Shown: piece after piece, positions 49,701-59,673 of the stretch
Layout of the letters: each line of letters starts with the position of its first letter
Position numbering within the stretch: position 1 is the first letter of the stretch
Assembly (NCBI GenBank): GCA_009869945.1
Contig: WIXG01000276.1
Location: 43,308-107,307, forward strand
Direction: 5' to 3'
Source: Mesaphorura yosii
Taxonomy: Eukaryota; Arthropoda; Collembola; Poduromorpha; Tullbergiidae
DNA length: 64,000 nt
Notes under the pieces: generated by a model
What the model was told of the DNA's origin: nothing
Seen by the model: the letters and a program-made list of their open reading frames with translations, nothing else
Databases searched by the model: none
Made by a program: the position numbers and the translations under genes

Positions 49701-51261
49701 CTTGCAGAAGGAAATTAGGCGTGCGCTCTCAGAAATTAAATACTCCGATGGCGGCAATGGCAATGGTATTGGTGGCCCTGATCAGGATTTCCTCGGCAAT
49801 TTGGGCTTGAAAGCGAACTCGAAAAACGAGAAATTCGGTACGAACAAAAAGCACGCATTAATTAAGCTTAATGCTGACTTGGTTTGTTCTCCTTCCCGTC
49901 ATTTAGAAATTGAGCAGCAATGGTGCTTGACTCTCCTCGAAAAACTGTTACGACTGTCACGCAACAGCAACGGTAAAGGCAAATTTTCACGAAAGTGGAG
50001 CGCCGAAGAACTGACAAAAGTCGTTGCCGAGCTGGCGAATATCTGTCGCGTGGATTACAGCAGCAACGGCAATGGCGATGGACACGGCGCCAGAATTTCA
50101 CACAATCAGGAAGAGCGGCTTCAGCAATTCTCAAACTTGTCAGTTATTCTCTCGCCCGAGGCGGAGGACTTGCTGACGAAGCAGGGACTCTTCAATTCGG
50201 CGGACTTGCTCTCAATTGTGAACAGCTGCGGAGGCCCAAACGCCAACACAAATTTGGAAGAAGTTCAAGAAATCCGACTTCATTCTGTCGAAGCAGAAAC
50301 TGAAACCGAGAACGAAGTTGAAATTGGCGACTCAAAGTTGGCGATTATCTCACCTGTAATCAGTTATCCACGATACATCCCAAGTTTCGCGAATGCGACT
50401 TCGGCTCCCGGCATTGAAGACGAGTGCGAAGTTGGCGACGGCGATGGTGACGGTGACAAGATTAACGGAAGCATTCTGAACATACCAAACGTTGTCCGTC
50501 ATTCTTTTCCCGATCATGGCCCTGATCCGCCGGTAAAGATAAGGCAGGATCCGGAACCTCGCCCTTCTTTCCCTGTTCCTGCTCCCGTTCCCGCAATCTG
50601 CATTCCTAAAGTTCCTATACGAAAGTCGAGTTGTTCGGAGTCAACGCACGCGCGCTCGCACTGTGAAAATCAGAATCCTGAACTGCACCCGAAGCTTGCT
50701 AAAAGAGTGCAAAGGAAAGACTCCTCCGAGGGAAAGTTGGTCCAAGTCAATACGAATACTGGGACAATCTCGAAAAATACGATTCACAATCACAACCACG
50801 TGAAGCACACGATCGTGGGCCCCGATGCACGTGTGTGTGCGGTCGACGCGGAAGGGATCATCGGGCGTTATGCGGAGGTCATGAAAGGTCAGCTGTTGTT
50901 GTAATTCAAAATTCCCTCCTATGAAATTTAATTTAAAATTTACATGCGAATGTTATTGCTTTGGCTTGGCGCAGGTTTGCGACACGAGATTGACAATCTG
51001 CTGTCTTCCTCCGCGACGGTTGGGGCTCGGGAGACCGACGCCCGAAACGGGCAAACTCAGGCGCAGGCTATCGACCAAATCCAAAAATTAAGAAGTGCAT
51101 TAGCGACCTACCAATCAGATATGAAAGTTGTCGAGAGAAAGCTGCGAAAAAGGGAAAAAGAAATTCTGCGTTCTCGGGCAATGGCGGTGCCGGAGAAAAG
51201 TGCGCCTACACCGACGAATTTAAAGTTGGATTTGCAAGCCAAAGCGAAAGGATTTGCATGA
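46738..51261 (+). CDS. Unrecognised 1382-residue protein with tandem Cys2-Cys2 modules
   Basis: Six exons (46738-47151, 47214-47726, 47783-48171, 48259-49511, 49595-50887, 50975-51261) give 1382 residues. Residues about 25-120 carry CYSCG, RCH, YYPHLLELPC, LCAFC and QWSNYEK. Residues about 120-210 repeat the same order: CAVCG, EFPFL, VCLDC, EYERWGLP and KRHFNWM. The repetition suggests two related zinc-binding domains of pattern CxxCG...(F/Y)P(F/H)L...CxxC...YE. The rest is low complexity (Ser, Pro, His, Gly), with a charged helix (EEVMEFVENAKAAYRLEERR, followed by AEKEEFLKPLNLISIEE) and a C-terminal coiled coil (QIQKLRSALATYQSDMKVVE). FL-x2-LNL-type helices recall GSE1-family chromatin proteins, but the likeness is weak. 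A nuclear regulator is inferred. No gene name is given. Confidence 0.8.
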
Positions 51262-52075
51262 AGCTCAGCGTACTTGCGTACTTAAATAAATTCTAGTTTT
51301 AGTTTCAAGGAAGTCAAGTCAGAGTCACCTGGGACTAGACGCGAAGCCGTCGCGCAACTTTTCTAGTCTCGAATTGTTACTGCTGCGCTGCGCCTAAATT
51401 AATTCTAGCGTCTAAATTCTACTTGGCACAATTTATTAGAAGACTGTTTTAGTGCAATTTCAAATTCTGCTTTTATAAGCATGCATGGAACAAATTTCGA
51501 ATTTCAATTAGTGGCTTTGTGTTCTGCTGCCTTTTAATAGCTTGCATTTGTACTGATTAATCGTACTTTCGTACTGGACTAGAGCAAATCGTGATATGCA
51601 TTTTAATTCCGGCTTAACTTGCAAATTGCAATGCGTTACGCTTTCTTATAAATAATTATTAGGCGAAGTGACTTGAACTTTACGAAATCAAAAGTACTTA
51701 GTACACTAGCGAAATCATGCGAATTGACGAATTTTTAATTTTTTAGTCAAAATTTGTTAATTCACGTCGATAGTCAATTATTTTTTTGTTGACGGTCCTG
51801 TTTAGAATTAGAAACGATAGATGAATAGAGATTTATTTATTTTTCGTACTAGATTTATTAGCGAATGGATGTTCTCTAGTCCAAGTCGAACTTAAGAGCG
51901 TGAATTAGTGAATAAATGCATGACAAATGATCATCTACAAATTACAAATGAATAATGAATGAATGATTTTATTGATCTTCATCCAAAATCAGCTGATCTG
52001 CATCAGAAATTTTGCTTATACAAATAAAAAGTGAGTTTTTAAATTAGTACAATACGCGCCTACAAAATAAAATCT
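51262..52075. other. Convergent 3' region
   Basis: This holds the 3' UTR of the Cys2-Cys2 gene (an AATAAA lies shortly after the stop, near 51284) and of EIF3I on the other strand. The sequence is AT-rich with no gene. Confidence 0.55.
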
Positions 52076-53308
52076 TTAAAGAAAGAAATCAAACTTGTAA
52101 TCAAAGTACGACTGATCAAGATTGTGGATCCTCACGTAACCGTCTTCCGCCCCGCTGCTGTACTGCGTGCCGCCCGGATGGAACGCCAGGCTGTTGATGG
52201 GACCAAAATGACCCTTGACACGTGAAAATTCTTCTTCGAAAACTAAATGGAAGAATCGAGCTTCAAACTTTCCGCGGCTCGTCGCGGTCGTTGTTACTTC
52301 CATCGCCTCCTGACCTCCGCCAATCACAACGTGCTCCAGGTTGGGGGAAATGCAGGCGCTGTTGACGGGCCGCTCCGTTTTGTAGGTCTTCAAGCACTCG
52401 AGGGTCTCGCAGTCAAACAGCTTGGCGGTGTTGTCCTTGGAAGCGGTGATGAACATCGTCCCATCTTTGCTGGCTTGCATGTCGTTTATGTTTGCTTCGT
52501 GGTCTTCCGAAGTCGTTATGATTTTGTTGGTCTGTAATCAAGATTAAAGCATTTTCATGCCTAGCCTGCCTACCGCCTGGGATGCGGGAACCGCAAAGAT
52601 TGTTGTTCAAGATCTTACGAACCTTAAGATCCCACAATGTCAGCTTTCCATTTTCGTGCCCTGTGATGACCGTCTCGTCAATCGGTCCCCAAAGAATTGA
52701 CGTAACTTTCGAGTCCTGCACAGTAGTTTTCGTGACAGACTCGCCAAGCTGTGTTGGATCGCGTACATCGGCAAAGAAGATTTCGCAGGGCTTGTTCATT
52801 GCTTGATCAGTTGAATAGACGATCATGTTTCCACTGTAGCTGAATAGACACGTACGCACTGGAGAGTCTCTTTTGAGGACGCTTAAGGCGGTGCCTGAAA
52901 GAAAAAACCGGCTCAATGGTCTTATTGAGTTACAGATTAATCAATTAATCAGTACTTGTTACTTGTCTTACCAGTTTCTACATCCCAAATGCGAACGGTC
53001 ATGTCACCTCCACCTGACAGGAATCGTTCAGTTTTCCAATCCACGTCGTGACACCAAACTGCTCCGGTGTGACCGTCGAAGGTCCCCAGCCGCTCACCAT
53101 TCGTCGAGTACCAGACACATGGGCTGGCATCCTTCGCAGCCGAAAATATCAAGTCTCCTTCACGATTGTACTTAATCTGCGTGATGGCACGCGAGTGCCC
53201 CTGCAGCATGACCGGTCTCTGTGAATTGATAGAGTATAAGCTAAAAATTGTAAAAATTCGCCACTTTTGGCATGCCACTGCCACAAAATGTGGAAAAGAA
53301 CTTACCAT
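52076..53308 (-). CDS. EIF3I: Eukaryotic translation initiation factor 3 subunit I
   Basis: Four exons (53308-53306, 53218-52972, 52894-52623, 52531-52076) give 325 residues, the same as human eIF3i. The first coding exon is only the ATG, followed directly by GTAAGT. WD40 repeats are clear: [101 protein letters not shown] and [12 protein letters not shown]. eIF3i is a propeller subunit of the eIF3 complex, which recruits mRNA to the 40S ribosome in the cytosol. The gene is head to head with MRPL18, with 346 bases between start codons. Confidence 0.97.
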
Positions 53309-53654
53309 GCTCTTTGCTGAATATTCTTGTCCTGATTGCCGATTCCAAGTAGATTAGAGAGGATTTTCAGTGATTCTAGCAAGCTGATCCTGTTTCTTGC
53401 TACCTGCATATGCGAAATACCAAAATGCGTGGCTCGCCGGACCGGACTGTGAGTTTTGTACTTTCGAACCTTTTGCTCCTTTCTTGACTCGGCTCGGAGT
53501 CTTCATGCCTTCATGCGGCTAGGCTATTAGAATGGAATGAATTACGAATGCGAGCGGGCGCGAGAGTGAGAATTTGTGAATTAAGTGCCGAATCCTGATT
53601 TCATGCTCTGCTCTGCTGGGATTCGCAAGTTCGTTGATAAGAGATAAGGATAAG
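53309..53654. promoter_or_regulatory. Divergent promoter region of EIF3I and MRPL18
   Basis: The start codons of the two genes lie 346 bases apart on opposite strands, and nothing else is encoded between them. A shared bidirectional promoter is inferred from position only. Confidence 0.5.
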
Positions 53655-54700
53655 ATGAATCCCAGCTTCAACTTATTGAAACTGCGGTTGTTTCCTTCGA
53701 GAACGTGCTCTTATTCAGGTAAGGTCTAAATTACGGGCATCCGCGAGTGAAAAGTTCCCGAGATTGTGATCTGAAGTTTTCTGAAGCACTGATTTCGTGT
53801 TTTCCATCCATTCTCGAATTTTCAGTGCGGAAATGGATCAACGATAAGATAACCATCAGTCTGCCCTTGCCTTTGCTTGCACACAACTTATCAACTTCTG
53901 CAATATACGCCTCTGCCGATGGACAGGCGCAGTCGGAGTCGGAGTTTCCTCCAAACAGTTCACTCCAGCCAAAGATTGTGCACAATCGCAACCCCCAAAA
54001 CTTAGAGAAGCTTAGAATTGGGCACAAGCCTGAGGGCTGGCCTCTAGAGAAGGAAGGCCGGTGCTTTTGGAACAAGTAAATCAAAAATCTTGTAGTCCAG
54101 CCCCCAGCGAAATTGCCACCCGCGAACTTAATTACGTTTTTTTGTCTGACGGCAGATTGACCTTCGAAGCCACCGGCAAGCATATCAATGCGAAGGTGGA
54201 GCATCACACGGGTCATGTTCCACTGACTGCATCTAGCAAAGAATGGTGCATCAGGAAATTCCTGTACAGGTAAGTCGAACAAGGTGATAAAAGCTGGCGG
54301 AACAATCAAATCATTGCTGACGGTGATGCCTAATTCCTAATTCTCTATTTCAGTACCAAAGACGTGTGCGCCGCACGAGCCGTTGGTCGAGTGTTGGCCA
54401 GAAGATGCATTGAAATGGGAATTTCCGAACTTTACACGACGTACACAAAGGAAGACCGTGAAAAGGCTAAGGTAATCGTCACATAATGTCAAATAGTTAG
54501 AAGATCAGGAATTGACACTTGTTTTCAAATTATAGATGGATGAGTTCCTGAAGGCGTTCGAAGACGAAGGCATTGCGCTTACTGAACCCGAGCTCTACAA
54601 ACGACCAACCTTCCTCAACGACGACGTGCTGGACGAAAAAGCGTGGGAAGTGTTTGAGGACATTGTAGTCAAAGATTTTCCTACCAATTTAAAGAAATAA
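53655..54700 (+). CDS. MRPL18: Mitochondrial large-subunit ribosomal protein uL18m
   Basis: Five exons (53655-53718, 53826-54075, 54156-54269, 54354-54471, 54536-54700) give 236 residues. The N-terminus MNPSFNLLKLRLFPSRTCSY is a typical mitochondrial presequence. The L18 core follows: NRNPQNLEKL, a Trp-containing GWPLEKEGRCFW, HHTGHVPLTASSKEWCIRKF, TKDVCAARAVGRVLARRC and MGISELYTTY. The family has conserved NRNPxNLE and GRVLAxRC motifs. It binds 5S-equivalent RNA in the mitochondrial ribosome. AATAAA is at 54709-54714. Confidence 0.93.
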
Positions 54701-54743
54701 GAGAAGAAAATAAAGTCGAAGTTTTTTGCTCATCAGTCATGTT

Positions 54744-56172
54744 TTAATTCTTCGGTAAAGTCAGGCTTCTGTGGATAATTTCCTTCGAATCTCCAGATAA
54801 TAAATTCCTCGCGTGCTGCAATCAAAGGCGAATTTCAAACGGAAATTAAGGTGTTAAGGCCATGGCATGACATTCACATGATTAACTTTTTGCGAATTCT
54901 TACTCTTTGGAGCATTTGTCACCGAAGAGAGCGGCTCGATCACATTTTGCTGCGCACCCCGATTTATATTCAGCCCAGGACTCGCAGGCACACGCCGTAA
55001 TATTCATAGGGGAGTTGATGGAGTCGGCGAAATACTCGGCAGCCTTAAAATGACTACATCCCCCTGCAAAAAAGGGCCGATGTATATTTAATGAAATAGC
55101 CCCACCGGCCCCATGTCTTTTTTTTTAGCCCGCGGCTTACCTGCAATCGCTTCAGTCAAGCTCGTAAGCAATTCAAGCAAATCATCGCCAAAATTACTGG
55201 TATCTTCGCACTGAGGCTGCCTCGCTCCTCCGTTCACATAAAAATCGGCGTGGCCCATGGACTGCTTGACGGCAAGCCGGGCGAAGCCGGTGTGCACAAC
55301 GTCGACAAACTCCGCATCGGAGAAATTGAGGTGTTTGTACTTGGACTTGAACTCGCCGTGAAGCAGATTGAGCCGAGACGGGTCGAGCCCCGTGATGCGG
55401 GCCATTCTCTTCCTGGTCGCCTGCTTGAAGTACATTCCCGCGTATCCTGCGACGTGGGCGCCGACGCTGAACCCAATCATGTGAATATCTTCGGGCCGTA
55501 CAAGTTTATGATGAGTCAGGTGAGCCAGGAACTCTGCGACTCGGTGCCCGACGATGGGGATGTTGGCCACCACAATCTTGTACAGCAACACGTCGATGAA
55601 TGGGATCCGTGGAGTGGCGAGCCGGGCCCAGTCTATAAGAATGATCGTGCTCGCATTTCCGTACTTGCTGAGATAAGCTGAATTAGATAATAGATGAATT
55701 AATTATGGTAGGCCAAATTCGAAGACTTGTGAGCCCCCAACCAACCATTTTTGATCTGCTGCACTGTTTTCGTCTTGAAATCGCCCATGAAGCCGTGAAG
55801 AAGTATTTTCAGTGGCTTCCCCGGCTGGAAAACTGACGTCGTGTTGGTGTCCACAAAGTCAAAGTCTAGCGGCATGTATTGCCGGACGCCTTCGGGGTCG
55901 GGGTACAAGAAAAATTTTACGTGGCTCGGACTCTTCGAAATCAGGGCTTTGGATACGGTCGTCTTGAACTCTGCAACGGCATAAGTTGCGATTAGATTAA
56001 CAGCCAATCAAAATACGTCGTGAATGAATCCACGAATGATACATGAATGATACACGAAGAAATGGAAGTCATATTAACTTGATATTGGAGATGGAGATCC
56101 TTTGCTGCTAGTAATTAACGCCAAAATCAGGGCAATTAACAAAACAGTTCTCAGTTGGTCAGTCGCTCCCAT
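54744..56172 (-). CDS. Secreted pancreatic-type (neutral) lipase
   Basis: Five exons (56172-56079, 55970-55746, 55677-55141, 55063-54904, 54816-54744) give 362 residues. The N-terminus (MGATDQLRTVLLIALILALI) is a signal peptide. The alpha/beta-hydrolase core has the oxyanion motif LLHGFMG, the nucleophile in IHMIGFSVGAHVAGY (GxSxG), the acid in RITGLDPSR and the catalytic His in GGCSHFKAAEYF. About 24 residues separate the two lid cysteines (QCED...GGCSH), a full-length lid. C-terminal Cys-rich segments and TRGIYYLEIRRK match the end of the catalytic domain. There is no C-terminal PLAT/C2 domain, so it resembles insect midgut and yolk-type lipases. An active triacylglycerol lipase or phospholipase is inferred. 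Confidence 0.93.
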
Positions 56173-56912
56173 TTTCAATTACAGCCTAAAACGAAACTTC
56201 GAAACTCTGAGCGATTTGAGATAAAATTGAGAAATAGATAACGGCAGGCAGGCGATTTCTGCTATCAAGTTTCCTACTGCAATTTTTCGTACAAGCTCCA
56301 AGCAAACGGGCCGGACCAGGCAATCAGTTTAATTCAATGATTGACTTGATTGAAACGTAAAACGCTTTAAGTTTAATGTTACAGTCGTTAAATGAATGCC
56401 AAAGGCCAAAGGCAGGCGCAGTCGGCGACGGCGGCACAGCTGAAGTTCAGTTCCTCTTTCTTCTAGATTCCTCGAAATTCTCGAAAAGCATATAACAACT
56501 GTACTGGCCTCTGACCTGCTTCTCTCTTCGATTATTTAATAGGTCATTAACCCCGTGCAAAGAATCTCATCAATTTGAATGGGCTAAGATTTCTTCAAAT
56601 GTCAAAACAGGCAGACTTTTATTTTAGCAAAGGCAAACGCCAAGTTCAATAAATTAAAGAAAACGCATTCGGCTCGATTTTCCAGTAAAAATGTGGCAAT
56701 AAACATTAATTACTTAATTAAGAGTTAACATTGCATAGTTGCATTAATGAAAGTCACAAAATGAGAACACGTGATGTCAATTTAAAAAAAAAACAATTTA
56801 TGCATATCAGTGAGAAAATAATACGAAATACGAATACGAATATGACAGATTAAAAAATCCAAACGTCAAAACAAACTTTAGACTTTTAAACTATACTCAA
56901 CTTACGCCTAAG
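56173..56912. other. Intergenic between lipase and DONSON
   Basis: This AT-rich stretch between two minus-strand genes holds the lipase promoter and the DONSON 3' UTR. No coding frame is supported. Confidence 0.55.
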
Positions 56913-59025
56913 TTAAGACCAGTTAAACAGGCAATCCTTCCGGTGCAGTACTTCCTTAATCGTGCAGCAGTTGTTGCATTTGCAGAATACTTCGAGAACT
57001 GTTTTGGTGAGCCCGCAGTCGGTCAGGCTTTCGACTGCAAAAGCATTCGGTTTATTTTGGATGTACGGACTCTGTTCCGGGGTTCTGAAAAGAGGCCAGC
57101 GCAAGCCATTAAAGCTGTTATTACAGAGCAAAGGGGATAAGCCACATAAATTAAACATACACATTGTTGAGCGGTATCGTCGACGACAAAGTGCTGACAT
57201 GAATTTTGTACTCATTCACCGTCTTCGAGAGCAGACCACAGAGCATATGCGGCATGTGAGGGAGGATCGGACCGTTCATTTCGATGAGGTGGAAATGCTT
57301 CCCGCCCTCCTTCCTCACCTTCTTTTGCTTCACCTGCAAGAAGCCGAAATTTTAAGATAATTAAGAATTTTAGGCACTGTAGCGAATTCTAACCTTCAGA
57401 CTTTGTAGTGTAGCTCCATGAAACGCCACGGGGCTCAAAATTGTGGGCGGAATGCCCGCCAGCGGCCCGGACGACGTTATTAGCATATTTCGCGTATTGG
57501 TAAGAAAGTTGAAGAATGGAAGGGCTTCGGATCCCTTTATGATAATCAGTGTTGACTTCATCTTCGTTTCGGAGGTCGTCTCGCTTTGAAAGCTGCGAAT
57601 AGCGAATTGCAAATCGCACAGGTTTTATAGGCAATTACGAAACCTTTTTTGTTTCCGTTTTCTTACTGCCTCGAATTTGAAATCGATACGTCCTGCGAAA
57701 TTCCCATGTCGTCCAGCCACTTGTCGGGGTCTTCATCGCTGTCTTCGCCATCGCCTTTCCCCTTCTCCAAAATCTCCATGTCGTCACCTGCATTCGGCGT
57801 GGATGTACTTTCTTCCGGGAAACGTGGACTCACATTTTGTCCTTGAGATTCAGCCTTTTCTTTGTCTTTGTCCTCGCTGAAGCAAGGCATGTCGAATTGA
57901 ATTCCTAAGTAAACAAAACAGCAAAGACGCAGTGGACAATGAAGATTTATGATTATGTTAAAAGGCGAAAAGATCGAAGATCATTGAATTGCAGTGAGTT
58001 TGCGAACCTTCTTTCGTCAAAGAGTCTCTGAACCCTTTGGTCGATGGAGTTATGTAAATGTGAATGTCTTGACCTCGAGTGCCAGCCGAACAAAATAGAC
58101 AGGTGAATAGACTTGCGCAAACGTAAAAGTAAGGGCTCTGCCGAAGTCGAAGGAGATGAAATGAAGATCGAAGAGCCTCGGTCCTATCATTGTTTCATGT
58201 TTGTGATTAGTTGGATAATAATCATAACAAAGGAGAAAGATATTGTTTAATCATTACCATTCTGTCTGCATGCAATCAATGAATTTCTCGTCAAATCTTG
58301 AAGAATTATAATTTGTCGAAGAAGAGATGGATTCTGAATCTAATTTCCCAGTAAAAGTCGTGGAGTAGCTGCTCGTTTTGTTATCTCGCGGAAAGAGCGT
58401 CAGTGATGGAATGTAAGGATGCTGCCAGTAAAGGCAGCATTGGTGAAACTGTGCGCCGAGCGACGTGTCCAGCTTCGGAGTTGCCTGAAGCGGAGGAGAC
58501 ACGGTGGCTACACTTGCCTCGATGTCCACACACCTCACAAATGCCGACATGCCCGACGATTCTTCGGAGGACTTTAAATTGTTGCTGGACCATGCAAATG
58601 GATTCTTCGTCGAAATTCTTAGAAAGGACTTCAGGGACCAGTCAATGCACAGCTGTTCATGCCATTTCTCATTGTCAGGAGGCTCTTGCTCGTTCTTATC
58701 CTGCGGTGGCTTGACTCGTTGCTGCTTAAAGACGCTCGTCCGGCTGTGAATATCACCTCGTTCTTCAGCAATTTGGGTGTTGCTGCTGCTGAGCGTGAAG
58801 ATGCTGTGCTTTCGACCTTTCTTCGTGTCTGGAAGCCTACCGCATCAAGGAATACTCACATTACTCTTTACTCATGCTCCAAGCAGTTTGCGAATTTTCT
58901 TACCCGTCTTTGGTGCTGGCGCAGGAGTCGGTGTCATCGCGCCCACGCTTCCGCCTGATGTTGCTGATGCCCATGGGTCTAATCCACTTGTGCTCTTCGG
59001 CGGCAGTGGACGGCTGCTGATCCAT
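56913..59025 (-). CDS. DONSON: Replication factor DONSON / Humpty dumpty
   Basis: Seven exons (59025-58904, 58836-58258, 58183-58008, 57904-57667, 57592-57394, 57333-57161, 57084-56913) give 552 residues, against about 566 in human. Conserved stretches in order are CIDWSLKSFLRISTKNPFAW, FHQCCLYWQHPYIPSLTLFP, RLRQSPYFYVCASLFTCLF, GIQFDMPCF, a Glu-rich linker with WLDDMGI, LIIIKGSEALPFFNFLTNTR and LAGIPPTILSPVAFHGATLQ. The protein ends CLFNWS, like the C-terminus YNWRS of the vertebrate protein. DONSON (humpty dumpty in flies) acts in replication origin firing with the CMG helicase and in fork stability. The donor for exon 6 uses GTATGT, which keeps the frame. It lies head to head with MSH2. 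Confidence 0.95.
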
Positions 59026-59673
59026 ATTTGATTGAGTAACGGTGATGCGCATCAAAATTTCGCCATATTCCTCACATGCACAAACTGATCCTGAACATCC
59101 TTATCTGGGATTTCACTGATCGGCCTGACAAACACGTTAGCAAATGCGAATTAATGGGCAATTGGCAGACAAGGCCATGCAAGATTAAAAGCAATACGAA
59201 TCAGACGGAGAAGTTCGCTAACGGTTGTTTCCCACACTTCCAGGCTTTAGCGCAGTGAGATTTTTCGCGTACAAAGTTTACAAAACCAGCCAGGGAACCA
59301 AGCAACTTTTTCGTGATGGTGCATAACATAAAGAATTTGAAAAACTCAAAGCGGAAAGAAAGTCTCTCGAGTCTTGACGGCTTGAAAGCGGCAATCCCGA
59401 TTCGACTTGAGTCAAATGTCAAGTTAAGTTTATTTATTTAACTGCATCTTTAAAGAATCGACCTTCCCCTTTCCAGCCGAGAGCCGACCTTTGCGTTTGC
59501 CACACTCGCGGTGCGAAATCGTTATCAGTTATCACTGATCATATCCGGATGTTTTTGCATTTTGACAAATTTTGGACAAATTATCTTGCTGCGCCGCGTT
59601 AGGCATGAGATTTTGAGTTGGAATCTTAATTAACTTAATAATTGTTGAGCACCTTGGTCAGCAGGATACAGAG
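59026..59673. promoter_or_regulatory. Divergent promoter region of DONSON and MSH2
   Basis: The two start codons are 648 bases apart on opposite strands, with no other coding frame between. Both products act at replication and repair. No core promoter element is assigned. Confidence 0.5.

Noticed and set aside
58480-58550. Possible intron inside DONSON (GTGTGT...TTCAG)
   Set aside because: Removing it breaks the reading frame, while reading through gives residues that align with DONSON without a gap.
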